64,000 nucleotides of DNA from Candidatus Woesearchaeota archaeon (GCA_017608295.1 JAFCGF010000010.1:1-64000), one strand, 5' to 3'; shown: positions 44,266 to 53,782, numbered from the stretch's first letter. Numbers and translations: made by a program. The notes: generated by a model not told the origin, from the letters alone.

Positions 44266-44854
44266 TTATTCTCCTATGAAAGAACCGCGTCCCCTTAGAT
44301 ACTATGCAGAAGAGCGCCTGGACGAATCGATTGACTATTTCCTCATCACACAGCGCATTCCAGAGGATACCCTAAGGGTAAAGCGCCCCGAGGTGAGATA
44401 CAATCTTGTAGGCAGTCATTACGACCCACTCATCAACACTGTCACTGTCGGGCCAACGTGGTTCAACAGCATGTTCATGTACGGAGAGGAGGCTGCCCAC
44501 TGGCTCTTCCACAGCGTGAATCCAGATGAGACTATAACCGGCTTCAATCCCCACGATAAAAGTGATGAGAACTGGCTTTTGCTCTCCAATGTGCACGAGC
44601 TGCTCGGCAGGTACGGCGCCAATATCTACAGCAACGGCGCGTCAATTAATCTCATCGATGACTACATACATCTCAGCCCCAGCCACCGGACAGGCTACAG
44701 CACAGCAGACACTCTATGGAAAGAGCACGGAGACGCCCTGTTTGCAGACCTGCTTTTCGCAAGCATAGATGAGATATTCGCACTCCTCGACCAATACGGC
44801 ATCGTCTGGGATGAGGATGAGATGGCAATGCCAAAAAAGGAACGCAAGAAATAG
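44258..44854 (+). CDS. Conserved hypothetical, zincin-like motif possible
   Basis: 198 aa from the ATG at 44258, chosen because GGAG lies about 10 nt upstream; an ATG at 44249 is in frame. Residues 74-85 read YGEEAAHWLFHS, and HELLGRYGANIY follows about 45 residues later; this spacing resembles small metallopeptidases, but the canonical HExxH is absent. Overlaps the GNAT gene. Function not recognised. Confidence 0.55.
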   Translation: MSDYSPMKEPRPLRYYAEERLDESIDYFLITQRIPEDTLRVKRPEVRYNLVGSHYDPLINTVTVGPTWFNSMFMYGEEAAHWLFHSVNPDETITGFNPHDKSDENWLLLSNVHELLGRYGANIYSNGASINLIDDYIHLSPSHRTGYSTADTLWKEHGDALFADLLFASIDEIFALLDQYGIVWDEDEMAMPKKERKK

Positions 44855-44875
44855 AATGGAGTGTACTGATCTCAG

Positions 44876-45298
44876 ATGAAATACCAACCTCAAAAGCTAG
44901 CGGAATTATGGGGCCTCATCAAAGACCATAGAAATATTTTTGTTGGAGATTACACTGGATTAATTGAAGTCGACTTTGAGATGTCCATGGATGAATTCGG
45001 AGAAATAAATAGGGACAGGCATAGAGAAGCAGTTAGTGACATGGAAACAATAGTCACAACCAATATTGATGATGCTATGCGGATATTGCGTTCAGTAGAT
45101 ATAAGATGTCATCATCTTAGTTGTGCCGCAGACACTGGCCTTAGCGATAATTCCGCTTTATGTATCCATTACATGAATCCTGAAGATAACACATTCTATG
45201 CTTTGACAATACCTGGTGTCAATTATGTTCCGACGGAAGAAACCTTAGTGCAATTAGAAAAAATGTACCAGGATAATAGGCAATCTTCCACGAGTTAA
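44876..45298 (+). CDS. Hypothetical protein in an AT-rich patch
   Basis: 140 aa, soluble, no recognised domain (IEVDFEMSMDEFGEINRDRHREAV, CAADTGLSDNSALCIHY). Base composition and codon use are AT-richer than neighbours, which suggests recent arrival. It follows the previous gene by 21 nt. Confidence 0.55.
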   Translation: MKYQPQKLAELWGLIKDHRNIFVGDYTGLIEVDFEMSMDEFGEINRDRHREAVSDMETIVTTNIDDAMRILRSVDIRCHHLSCAADTGLSDNSALCIHYMNPEDNTFYALTIPGVNYVPTEETLVQLEKMYQDNRQSSTS

Positions 45299-45317
45299 AA
45301 AACCCCATCTATAGCTG

Positions 45318-45467
45318 TCACTGAGAATCTTCTTTTTCTTTTTCAGCCAAGATCTTTTTTTGGCATTTTGGGCAATAGCGTTGCCGCCTATTGGTAACCT
45401 CAAATCGCGCCTTGCAAGCTGGATTTGAACAATACCTGAATTCTTTCCAAAATTTTTTACTCGCCAT
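45318..45467 (-). CDS. 49-aa zinc-ribbon protein
   Basis: A short gene from the ATG at 45467 to a TGA at 45318. It begins MASKKFWKEFRYCSNPACKA and continues RFEVTNRRQRYCPKCQKK before a Lys/Glu-rich end. Two CxxxxC/CxxC pairs (C13, C18, C32, C35) form a treble-clef or zinc-ribbon pattern. It starts 3 nt after the stop of the upstream GIY-YIG-like gene, so the two are an operon. Confidence 0.65.
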   Translation of the reverse strand: MASKKFWKEFRYCSNPACKARFEVTNRRQRYCPKCQKKILAEKEKEDSQ

Positions 45468-45470
45468 TGT

Positions 45471-45770
45471 TTAGTTCTGGCAAGCGGGTTCGCCAGCCTC
45501 GCCTAACTTCTCTAAAACTGCCTCTCGCACCTTCTCGCGCCAGTAAATTGTGGAGCCGAGCATGGGCCGGAACGCAATCATCAGCTTCTTGTGCCGTTGG
45601 AAGCATCCCCACTTATCGTGTTCTGAGTCTATGGTCCGGCTCAATACGTTAACTTCTCCCACATAGATAATCTTCTTCCCGCTAAGCACAAGGTAGGCCC
45701 CAGTAGATTCACACTCAAAGCCCTCACCTAGTGGAACCGGTTCATTGAATTCGTAGCCTGCTATTTCCAT
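45471..45770 (-). CDS. GIY-YIG-like small nuclease-domain protein
   Basis: 99 aa. GAYLVLSGKKIIYVGEVNVLSR resembles the GIY...YIG strand pair with the following Arg. REKVREAVLEKL...GEPACQN resembles the conserved Glu and terminal Asn of the fold. The exact GIY and YIG triplets are changed to GAY and YVG. Promoter CATTTATAAAC at 45790-45800. Shares an operon with the zinc ribbon. Nuclease activity is uncertain. Confidence 0.5.
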   Translation of the reverse strand: MEIAGYEFNEPVPLGEGFECESTGAYLVLSGKKIIYVGEVNVLSRTIDSEHDKWGCFQRHKKLMIAFRPMLGSTIYWREKVREAVLEKLGEAGEPACQN

Positions 45771-45821
45771 GGGATATTCCTACTTAGTCCATTTATAAAC
45801 TATTGCATACGTTATCGTGCG

Positions 45822-46211
45822 TCACCAACCAACGCCTTCATTATGGCGGTTGAGAGCGACACTCTGGACAATATCTTCAAGGCCCTCAGGAACTTCTGCT
45901 GCATTCAGCTGCCTGTATCCTTCTACAGTATAGCTCACCCCAGGCTCCCGTTTCTCTTCCTTGACCACTTCCCAGCTAAAGACATCTTTACAGGTGTCTG
46001 CATCAGTATAGCAGAGAAATGTGCTTGATATCCACAGGTAATTGACATACCCTATGTTAGTTGTCAGTTTCTCAATCTCAGCCCGCGCGACATTAGGGTC
46101 AGTATTCCACTTCAGTGTGACCATGATACCAACATCGCCCATGGACTCATAGACGTCCTTCGGATCGAGGTCAAATTCGTATTGTACAGGTGGTTCAGTA
46201 TTGTCAATCAT
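45822..46211 (-). CDS. Hypothetical protein, unknown
   Basis: 129 aa, acidic, soluble; VGIMVTLKWNTDPNVARAEIEKLTTNIGYVNYLWISS suggests an alpha/beta sandwich. Two Cys. No family recognised. A GGGGAG element lies about 10 nt before the ATG. Confidence 0.55.
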   Translation of the reverse strand: MIDNTEPPVQYEFDLDPKDVYESMGDVGIMVTLKWNTDPNVARAEIEKLTTNIGYVNYLWISSTFLCYTDADTCKDVFSWEVVKEEKREPGVSYTVEGYRQLNAAEVPEGLEDIVQSVALNRHNEGVGW

Positions 46212-46320
46212 TGAGCATCACTCCCCGTTATTGTGAAGACTTACTGCGCCTTATAATAATTATGCCAAGCCCTTAAAACCAGACAACTTATTTTTATAGA
46301 GTAAGCAGTTCCGCATTCTC

Positions 46321-47613
46321 ATGCCACGCGTGTATATCGAGAGCTATGGCTGCTCACTGAACATATCTGAGGGAGAGGTGATGGCGGGCCTGCTCACAGA
46401 CAGCGGACACCATATAGTGGAGAATCCAGAAGAATCTGATATCCTCATCGTGAACATGTGCTCTGTCAAGACTCCGACAGAAACAAAAATCCTCAAGCGC
46501 GTGAAAAAGCTCAGTGTACTCAACAAGCCCCTCATTGTCGCTGGCTGCCTTCCAGTAAAGGGAGAAAAGAACATCACCTCAATCTCACCACACATCTCGC
46601 TTGTCAATACCCAGAACCTGCACCACATCCCAGAAGCTGTAGACAGCGCACTAAACGGCGAACACATAGAATATCTCACCAAAGGGAAAAAGAAAAAATT
46701 AGGGCTGCCAAAAGTGAGGAAAAACCCAATAGTAAGCATTGTCCCAATCTCATCCGGCTGCGACCTGGCGTGCACCTACTGCAACACCACTGCCATCAAG
46801 GGCCCACTCCTTTCCTACCCAGCAAGAGATATCCGCACTGAGATTAGAAAAGGCCTGAAGCAGGGCGCGAAAGAATTCTGGATCACAAGCCAGGACAACG
46901 GCGCATATTATACAGAACGCGTCGGCAAGAGCATGCTCCCTTCGCTGCTGAATGGCATATCCGCTCTGAGAGGAGAATTCAGGGTCAGGGTCGGCATGAT
47001 GAATCCCGGCTATATCATACACGTCCTTGACGAACTCATGGATTCCTTTGATGACAACACCATCTTCAAGTTTTTCCACATCCCTGTCCAGGCGGGCAGC
47101 GACAGAGTCCTTGAGGAGATGCGCAGGGATTACACAGCAGAGGATTTCATCTCTATTGTCCACAGGCTCAGGAGGCGATTTCCAGAATCATCCATCTCAA
47201 CAGACGTCATATGCGGCTTTCCAGGCGAAAGCGAGGAGGAGTTTGAAGAAACCCTCGCACTGCTCCGAAGAATCGAGCCAGATGTGTTGAACATCTCACG
47301 CTTTTGGTCAAGGGAAGGCACAAAAGCAGACCGCATGCCCAATCAGCTCCACGGCAACATCACAAAAGAGCGGAGCCAGGCAGCGACAAAGCTCTTCAAG
47401 CAGATTTCAGAGCAACGGTGCAAAACCTGGCTCAACTGGGAAGGCCTTGCACTCGTCGATGAAATTGGAACAAAGCAGGGCACAATGATAGCGAGAAACA
47501 ACGCCTACCGCCCCATAGTCCTCAAGGGAAACAAAGACCTTCTTGGAGAATTCCTCACTGTCAGGATAACTGAATCAGCCCCGCATTACCTTCTTGGAGA
47601 CATCCAGGAATAG
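46321..47613 (+). CDS. tRNA N6-threonylcarbamoyladenosine(37) methylthiotransferase (MtaB-like)
   Basis: 430 aa. Three domains: UPF0004 with Cys ligands (ESYGCSLN, NMCSVK, AGCLP), radical SAM with CDLACTYC (CxxxCxxC), and a C-terminal TRAM domain. FHIPVQAGSDRVLEEMRR and GFPGESEEEF are conserved in the family. It adds a methylthio group to t6A37 of tRNA. TATA ATTTTTATAG at about 46290-46299, leaderless. Abuts the convergent hydrolase gene. Confidence 0.92.
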   Translation: MPRVYIESYGCSLNISEGEVMAGLLTDSGHHIVENPEESDILIVNMCSVKTPTETKILKRVKKLSVLNKPLIVAGCLPVKGEKNITSISPHISLVNTQNLHHIPEAVDSALNGEHIEYLTKGKKKKLGLPKVRKNPIVSIVPISSGCDLACTYCNTTAIKGPLLSYPARDIRTEIRKGLKQGAKEFWITSQDNGAYYTERVGKSMLPSLLNGISALRGEFRVRVGMMNPGYIIHVLDELMDSFDDNTIFKFFHIPVQAGSDRVLEEMRRDYTAEDFISIVHRLRRRFPESSISTDVICGFPGESEEEFEETLALLRRIEPDVLNISRFWSREGTKADRMPNQLHGNITKERSQAATKLFKQISEQRCKTWLNWEGLALVDEIGTKQGTMIARNNAYRPIVLKGNKDLLGEFLTVRITESAPHYLLGDIQE

Positions 47614-48417
47614 TCAGCCAAGGAATTCCAGCACCTTTGGAAAAACATCCTCTCTTCCGACCACATCATTTCCCCTGTGGCCCTCACTCTTAAGGACAAG
47701 CAATCTCTGTTTTCCACTGCCATCCTTCAGCTGAGCGTGAAGGTCAATCGAGCGTTTTGCTGCGACGACCGCATCAGTCTCCCCGTGGATAAGAAGGACA
47801 TTCTTCTCCTTTAGCTGTTCAACATAATCAACAGCATTGAGGTCAGCGCTACCGTCCACAATACGCATCCACTCATCTTTTGAGGGAATCCGCCATAAAT
47901 GCCCCCATCCTTTGTTAATAACATCATACAGCTCCTCGATGGGCTCAGCGTCCTCCTCGGGAATACGGGAATGGTCTCTCCAGTTGGTCGGCCCTGATAC
48001 TGCAATAATGCTCTTCACGTCTGCTGACTTCGCCCCTGCCACGAGCACGACACTTGCACCGAAGCTGCCGCCTAAAAGCGTGATGTCCTGTACTTTCCAT
48101 AAGACTTCAGCATCATTGTACAGGTTATTGGCGCTCCCCCTTTTGACAAACTCAACGCTCTTCAGCACTGTCTCAACACAATTCTCCCAGGACATCGTGC
48201 CAGTGCTTCCCCACGTACCGATATAATAAGGAAACAGCATCACAAATCCCTCATCAAGAAGGGGCTCCATCTTCGCAGGGTTATGCTGATAGGGGTGGCT
48301 CGGCATCCCATGGCAGGAGATGATGAACCTGCGTGCCTTCTCAGGCTCCAGTTTCTCCCTGAACCACAGTGTCGCGACAATATCTCCAAAGCGGAATACT
48401 CTAAGGCAAGGTCTCAT
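47614..48417 (-). CDS. Alpha/beta-hydrolase fold protein
   Basis: 267 aa. Nucleophile elbow GGSFGAS (about 117-123), oxyanion HGMPSHP, late Asp in HGETDAVV and His in EGHRGND, giving a full catalytic triad. FREKLEPEKARRFIISCHG resembles prolyl-oligopeptidase or esterase types. Substrate unknown. Confidence 0.8.
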   Translation of the reverse strand: MRPCLRVFRFGDIVATLWFREKLEPEKARRFIISCHGMPSHPYQHNPAKMEPLLDEGFVMLFPYYIGTWGSTGTMSWENCVETVLKSVEFVKRGSANNLYNDAEVLWKVQDITLLGGSFGASVVLVAGAKSADVKSIIAVSGPTNWRDHSRIPEEDAEPIEELYDVINKGWGHLWRIPSKDEWMRIVDGSADLNAVDYVEQLKEKNVLLIHGETDAVVAAKRSIDLHAQLKDGSGKQRLLVLKSEGHRGNDVVGREDVFPKVLEFLG

Positions 48418-48457
48418 GGAATTGCCAACGATTAAACCAACATAAAAATGTTTGCGC

Positions 48458-49027
48458 CTAGAACCTTCCCTTCACGACAGTAAGCCCGCCTGGCTCATAC
48501 CCTGTAGTGAGCACCTCGTGCAGAGCATACAACAGCACCCGTTCCTTCTCCTGTGCCCTTTGCCTTGCCGTACCCTTTCCCCCAACATATTCAATCTCGA
48601 TGCGGATGATGTGAAGCAGTTCCCGTGGCACTCTCCTTGGAATCTTGATGTAGCCGTCCTGCTCAAAGGAACAGTTCACGAGACAGGCCTCCTCAAGGTC
48701 AGACTGCTTCGCTATCGCCAGGGTCATGCTGCTCCTACCCTTCTCAGTGTGGCCTGAATGCGCATAGTGGAAGAACGAGGTATCGTATGTCCGCAGCACG
48801 TACTTTCCGTGCGAGAACAGCCGATGCCCGCTTGTCCAGAAGCTCGCGTACCCTCCTTCAGGAGTAAGGGGCTTGACCCCATCACCAAGCACAGCATTGT
48901 ACAGCCGGTCATCTTTCACGCCGTGGAACATATAGCCCTCTGCATTAGAACTCTCGATGACCTCCCGCACAATGTCAGGAGAAACATCTCCTATCGTGGA
49001 AGCTATTTTTTCTTCAAGCGTCGCCAT
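48458..49027 (-). CDS. Hypothetical protein, unknown
   Basis: 189 aa. YMFHGVKDDRLYNAVLGDGVKPLTPEGG followed by SFWTSGHRLF resembles the way ADP-ribosyltransferase or RNA 2'-phosphotransferase folds begin (HGTxxxR/H), but the match is weak. A run of G before the ATG may be its ribosome binding site. It lies 27 nt after nadB and could be co-transcribed. Confidence 0.5.
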   Translation of the reverse strand: MATLEEKIASTIGDVSPDIVREVIESSNAEGYMFHGVKDDRLYNAVLGDGVKPLTPEGGYASFWTSGHRLFSHGKYVLRTYDTSFFHYAHSGHTEKGRSSMTLAIAKQSDLEEACLVNCSFEQDGYIKIPRRVPRELLHIIRIEIEYVGGKGTARQRAQEKERVLLYALHEVLTTGYEPGGLTVVKGRF

Positions 49028-49054
49028 GCTTTCCCCCCCGAAAAAGCTGCTGCT

Positions 49055-50731
49055 CTATACCGACTGAACAGCTTGACATTTAAGAAGATTGAGGTCTATT
49101 TTGTGTATAAAACCCTCAGTGCCCTGAAGGCTGGCTGTAGTGCTCGAGGACATATTCTTACCACGCTGCACGACCACGTGGCGCTTCCAGTTATTTTCCA
49201 CGCCTGGAAAGTCAGAACGCTGGTGGCACCCGCGCGACTCCTCTCTCGCAAGCGCAGCGCTCGCAATAACTCTGGAAAGGCCAATCATCCCCCGCAGCTC
49301 AAGCATCTCCCTGAGGACCGAACTGCCTGGAATCTCTGAATCCACAGATGCCTCTCCAAGATAGGAAGCCATCCGCTTCACATCAGCGAGCACAGTGCGC
49401 AAGCCGCTCTCAATCCTCACCAGCCCTGCATACTCCCACATTGACCTCCTCAGCCACACCCTCAGCTCCCTACAAAGCCTTTGTGAGGGAACTCTCAGGG
49501 AGAGCTCGCGGATTGTTCTGCATTCTCCAGAATAATCGAAATCCACATGAGCAAGAATATCAGCTGCAGCAGCCCTCGCGAACACAATGCCCTCAAGCAG
49601 GGAATTACTCGCCAGTCGATTCGCGCCGTGCACGCCGGTACAGGCGCACTCTCCAATCGCGTACAGCCCATCAAGGGATGTCCTTCCGGAGAGCGCAGTG
49701 CGTATCCCGCCGCACAGATAATGCGCAGCAGGCGTGATGGGCAGCAGGTCATTACAAGGATTCAATCCATGACGCTCGCATTCGGCATACACTGTGGGAA
49801 AGCGCTTCCTGAGAAAATCCTCCCCAAGATGCCGCACGTCAAGGAACACCCTTCCCTGGGGCTTGTGCAACTCAGCCCATATGGACTGGCTCACCACATC
49901 CCGGGGAGCGAGCTCCTTCTGGGGATGGGAAGCCATAAGCCGCTTTCCATGTCCATCCACAAGATGCGCGCCCTCGCCCCGCAGTGCCTCTGTCAGGAGA
50001 AAATTGCCTGAGCCATTGTATGCGAGCGTTGTGGGATGGAATTGCAGAAACTCCATATCGACGAGCTGAGCCCCTGCCTCATATGCGAGCCAGATGCCGT
50101 CGCCTGTCGCCATGTGCGGATTTGAGGTGTGCTTCCATAACCTGCCTGCACCGCCGGTGGCAAGAACAACAATCCGTGCATTCACCTGGACACAAGTCTT
50201 CCTCTCCAAATCAACGAACAGCGCACCAGTGCATTTTCCATCCTGAACAAGCAGCCTCATCGCAAAGTGCTTCTCCCTCAAGTCTATGTGCACGTGCTTG
50301 CGTGCAGCGCGAATCAACGCGTTCTGCACCTCAGCGCCTGTCGCGTCTGCAGCGTGCGCCACCCTCCGCTTTGAATGCCCCCCTTCCCTGCCTAGAGTCT
50401 CATCAAATAGCATCCCCCAGTCCACGAGCCTCTTGATGCTCACAAGCCCTGACTGTACGAGGTATTCAACAGCATCCCTATCACATAAGCCGCGCCCAGC
50501 CTTGAGCGTGTCGGAGACATGATGCTCAACTGAGTCCTCTGGCGAGAGCACAGCAGCAATGCCACCCTGCGCCTTTGAGGTAGCTGTCTCGCAAAGCGTT
50601 CCCTTTGAAGCGACCATGACAGAACAGCCCTTCTCACGCTCAGCAAGAGTGAGCGCAAGGCTCAGGCCAGCCATCCCGCTTCCCACAATCAGGCAATCAA
50701 CATCCTGCGTTTCAGCAACAGGGAACCTCAC
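49055..50731 (-). CDS. nadB: L-aspartate oxidase
   Basis: 558 aa, family length. The FAD motif VGSGMAGLSLA at the start, SKAQGGIAAV, and the ESRGCHQRSDFP segment near the C-terminus are diagnostic. It oxidises aspartate to iminoaspartate for NAD synthesis. Last of the nadA-nadC-nadB operon, overlapping nadC by 4 nt. Many archaea use aspartate dehydrogenase instead, so this bacterial form is notable. Confidence 0.94.
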   Translation of the reverse strand: MRFPVAETQDVDCLIVGSGMAGLSLALTLAEREKGCSVMVASKGTLCETATSKAQGGIAAVLSPEDSVEHHVSDTLKAGRGLCDRDAVEYLVQSGLVSIKRLVDWGMLFDETLGREGGHSKRRVAHAADATGAEVQNALIRAARKHVHIDLREKHFAMRLLVQDGKCTGALFVDLERKTCVQVNARIVVLATGGAGRLWKHTSNPHMATGDGIWLAYEAGAQLVDMEFLQFHPTTLAYNGSGNFLLTEALRGEGAHLVDGHGKRLMASHPQKELAPRDVVSQSIWAELHKPQGRVFLDVRHLGEDFLRKRFPTVYAECERHGLNPCNDLLPITPAAHYLCGGIRTALSGRTSLDGLYAIGECACTGVHGANRLASNSLLEGIVFARAAAADILAHVDFDYSGECRTIRELSLRVPSQRLCRELRVWLRRSMWEYAGLVRIESGLRTVLADVKRMASYLGEASVDSEIPGSSVLREMLELRGMIGLSRVIASAALAREESRGCHQRSDFPGVENNWKRHVVVQRGKNMSSSTTASLQGTEGFIHKIDLNLLKCQAVQSV

Positions 50732-51705
50732 TTGCCCTCACCCCGGACAATCTCCTGCGACAGGTCAAGTATACCTACAGAATGCGTGAGCCAGCCGAGC
50801 GAGATGATGTCCACCCCGCTCTTGCCGTAGTCCACAGCATTTTCAGGAGTAATCTTTCCGGACGCCTCAAGCCACACACCCTTCCGCAGCCCTGCTTCCT
50901 TGAGTTTTTCGATAATCTCCCGCATCTGCCCAGGAGACATATTATCCAGCATCACAACACAGTGCGTCTCTTTCTGCGTTCCTTTCCCGGCTTCACCCTT
51001 TTCTTCCTTCAGTGCGTGAAAGACGCGGGCGGCGTGCATCGCCTGTTCAGCTGTCGTCACTTCAATCTCGATGAACGCGGCTTTATCGCGGCAAGCCCAT
51101 GCAGCAGTGAGAGCGCACTGGATAGGATTCTGCTCACTATTCAATGAGAGCTGCTCGAGATGATTGTCCTTGATGAGAATAGCATCAGCGAGATTGAGCC
51201 TGTGAGTGAGCGCTCCTCCAAGCGCGACTGCCTTCTTGTCCAGCAGTTCCCATGGCGCCTTCCTCGTGGCTGCGACCTTTGCTGTGCATCCCTCTTTCTC
51301 CAGCGTATCGACAAGCTTGGCAGTATGGGTCGCGATGCCGCTCATCCTCCGCAGCAGCTCCAGTGCCCTGCGCTCGACCTTGAGCAGCACATCAAGCGGG
51401 CCCTCGATTTCCATGACAACAGTGCCGGTCTCGACAGCGCTACCATCCTTCATCAGCTGCCGCGTCCCAGCGCCGAAATACTGGTACAGTACACTTGCCT
51501 CAGCAAGTCCTGCGATAACTCCTTGCTGTTTAGCGAGAATCACCGCCTTCGCGCGTGGAACGCTCTTGAACAGAGAATCGGTAGTCATATCCCCGTTCTC
51601 AGAGACATCCCGCAGCACAGCATCATGGCAATAGTGCTTAACGCATTCGATGTATTGAGGATTATCAGGCGTAAGAAGGCTCTTCCTATCTAAGGGGTGA
51701 GTCAT
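50728..51705 (-). CDS. nadC: Nicotinate-nucleotide pyrophosphorylase (quinolinate phosphoribosyltransferase)
   Basis: 325 aa, somewhat longer than the usual 280-290, with an acidic linker (LKEEKGEAGKGTQKE) in the barrel. VAATRKAPWELLDKKAVALGG and ADAILIKDNHLE are the substrate-binding motifs. Converts quinolinate and PRPP to nicotinate mononucleotide. Overlaps both neighbours by 4 nt. Confidence 0.94.
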   Translation of the reverse strand: MTHPLDRKSLLTPDNPQYIECVKHYCHDAVLRDVSENGDMTTDSLFKSVPRAKAVILAKQQGVIAGLAEASVLYQYFGAGTRQLMKDGSAVETGTVVMEIEGPLDVLLKVERRALELLRRMSGIATHTAKLVDTLEKEGCTAKVAATRKAPWELLDKKAVALGGALTHRLNLADAILIKDNHLEQLSLNSEQNPIQCALTAAWACRDKAAFIEIEVTTAEQAMHAARVFHALKEEKGEAGKGTQKETHCVVMLDNMSPGQMREIIEKLKEAGLRKGVWLEASGKITPENAVDYGKSGVDIISLGWLTHSVGILDLSQEIVRGEGK

Positions 51706-52670
51706 CCTCCCTGCCCCCGTGGAATTGCCATCATCCGCTCAAGGGCAATGCGCGCCTTTTCAGCAGTGCGCTTTGGCACAGTGATGTGGTACTGCATCTT
51801 TTCAAGAGATTTCTTGACAGCAGCGAGGTCAATCTTTTTCATGTCGTGGCACACGTTGCATAGCTTGAAGAATCTCTTATCCGGAACCTCGCGCCTCAGC
51901 ATATTGACCATCCCACATTCTGTGACTATGATGAACTGCTCAGACTGATTCTCCCTTGCCTGCCTCAGCATGCCGCTCGTGCTGGTGATGATGTCTGCAT
52001 GCTCCAGTACCTCTGGCCTGCATTCAGGGTGCACAAGGGCAACTGCTTCCGGGCGCTGTGTTTTGAGGTTTTTGAGCTGCTCTCCCCTGATATCATCATG
52101 CACAGGGCAACAACCGTCCCAGGGGATAAGTTCTTTCTCAGGAAGCTGAGACTGGACATACGCAGAGAGATTTCGATCAGGCACCATCAGGATTTGCTTC
52201 TCCTGAAGCGACATCACCACATCAACAGCATTCGCCGAGGTGCAGCAGATATCACTCTCCGCTTTCACTGCTGCAGATGAGTTCACATAGCACACCACTG
52301 GCACGCCAGGATACTGCTTCTTCATCTTTCTCAGCGCAGGGGCAGTGACCATGTCTGCCATCAGGCAGCCAGCATCACGGGCAGGAAGCAGCACTGTTTT
52401 TTCTGGATTAAGGATTGCAGCGGATTCAGCCATAAAGTGAACGCCGCAAAACACAATCACATCAGCATCTGTCTCTGCAGCCTCCTGGCTCAGGGCAAGG
52501 GAATCCCCCAGGGATGTGGCAATCTCGTAGATGTCAGGCATCTGGTAGTTATGGGCCAGGATGACTGCATTACACTCTTTCCGGAGGGCAAGAATCTCCC
52601 GCTTCAACTCCTGATCAATTGCAGACGAATTAGCCCCCTGAGATTGAATAGTCTTATGAATCTGCGACAT
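51702..52670 (-). CDS. nadA: Quinolinate synthase
   Basis: 322 aa from the ATG at 52670 (MSQIHKT), preceded by GAGGG; an ATG at 52694 adds eight residues and lies close to the TATA box (about 52703-52713). AHNYQMPDIYEIA, CGVHFMAE, CYVNSSA and HPEC match the family; Cys ligands for the 4Fe-4S cluster are in CYVNS, PEC and the later CNVC region or TECGM. It condenses iminoaspartate with dihydroxyacetone phosphate, a product handled by TIM. Confidence 0.94.
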   Translation of the reverse strand: MSQIHKTIQSQGANSSAIDQELKREILALRKECNAVILAHNYQMPDIYEIATSLGDSLALSQEAAETDADVIVFCGVHFMAESAAILNPEKTVLLPARDAGCLMADMVTAPALRKMKKQYPGVPVVCYVNSSAAVKAESDICCTSANAVDVVMSLQEKQILMVPDRNLSAYVQSQLPEKELIPWDGCCPVHDDIRGEQLKNLKTQRPEAVALVHPECRPEVLEHADIITSTSGMLRQARENQSEQFIIVTECGMVNMLRREVPDKRFFKLCNVCHDMKKIDLAAVKKSLEKMQYHITVPKRTAEKARIALERMMAIPRGQGG

Positions 52671-52743
52671 TGTGCTCCCTCGACAGGAGGTCACTCAGTA
52701 CCAAATATTTACTTTTTCACAACATCATGTACATAATGGGAAA

Positions 52744-52753
52744 ACATATATAC
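52744..52753 (+). promoter_or_regulatory. TATA box of the AbrB-PhoU gene
   Basis: ACATATATAC region, about 27 nt before the ATG at 52775. It rules out longer in-frame starts at 52670. Confidence 0.5.
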
Positions 52754-52774
52754 TTCCAATTATTTCCCAGCACC

Positions 52775-53758
52775 ATGAACAAACGAAAACTCATTGCCCA
52801 CGGGCCAAGCTCATTGACTATATCACTGCCAAGCAAATGGGTGAGGAAGCATACACTCTCAAAGGGAGGCGCTGTGCACGTGAGAGAGGACGAAAGCGGC
52901 AACCTCCTTGTCAGCCCCTCGCCTCAGGAGAGCAATCGCACAATCAGCATCGACATCTCAGGCTATGACGGCAGGGAAGTCTTCACTGTGATGACCACCA
53001 TATACAGGCGCGGATATGACGAAGTATCGATACAATACGAGCACTTTAAGGAATACGAGGCGCTGACAGCAGCAGCCAGGCAATTGCTCGGCTTTGCTGT
53101 TGTTGAACATACGTCGAAGAGCTGCACCATCAAACTCCTTGCTGAGCACGAGTATTCTGATTTCCGCACTCTTCTTAGAAGGGTATTCTATGTCCTACTC
53201 CAGGAGCTGGATGACCTTGGCAGGGCTGCCGCTGCAAAGGAAGAACTCTCGACATTCAGCAGGCGTGATGAGGATGTCAACATCCTTGTGAATCTCGGGC
53301 TCAGGCTCATCAACAAGGGATTTGTCCAGAGCAGGTTCCATGAGCTGCATCTCTATTATGCGCTGCTCCAGCTTGAAGAGCTCGGAGATGACCTCCTTCG
53401 ATTCTCCATCGAGCTGCGCAACAGCGAGTTCAACGTGAAAGAGGTGCAGGTATCGCTCAAGGCTTGCAAGCAGATGCTCAAATTGCTCACTGAGCAGTTC
53501 TTCGAGGACAAGGGCAACATCGGCCAGTTTTATAAGCATTATTATCTCTATGACCCCTTACATCCCCACCACAAGACACGAAAGGTGCATGTGCCCACGA
53601 TGTACACCCGCTTCAAGGAACAGGATGATATGCTTCATTTCTATCCGCGGGCCTTCATCGAAAAAGTAGTGGTGCTTGCAGAGACCCTCCTCCTTCCAGC
53701 AATCAAGGAATCTCCGGGCATAGGCTCAGCCAAGAAAGCACCAAAGCAAATTATATAA
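52775..53758 (+). CDS. AbrB-PhoU phosphate-uptake-type regulator
   Basis: 327 aa from MNKRKLIAHGPSSLTISLPSKW. Residues 1-50 are the archaeal AbrB-like DNA-binding domain, and two PhoU-like helical bundles follow (about 100-320) with ELDDLGRAAA and ELGDDLLRFSIELR. In archaea this architecture is linked to phosphate control. No pst genes are visible here. Confidence 0.82.
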   Translation: MNKRKLIAHGPSSLTISLPSKWVRKHTLSKGGAVHVREDESGNLLVSPSPQESNRTISIDISGYDGREVFTVMTTIYRRGYDEVSIQYEHFKEYEALTAAARQLLGFAVVEHTSKSCTIKLLAEHEYSDFRTLLRRVFYVLLQELDDLGRAAAAKEELSTFSRRDEDVNILVNLGLRLINKGFVQSRFHELHLYYALLQLEELGDDLLRFSIELRNSEFNVKEVQVSLKACKQMLKLLTEQFFEDKGNIGQFYKHYYLYDPLHPHHKTRKVHVPTMYTRFKEQDDMLHFYPRAFIEKVVVLAETLLLPAIKESPGIGSAKKAPKQII

Positions 53759-53782
53759 GCCCGTGATACCGGAAATCCCTGC

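Noticed and set aside
44258..44854. Metallopeptidase call from YGEEAAHWLFHS
   Set aside because: The canonical HExxH is missing and no third ligand motif could be placed; kept as hypothetical.
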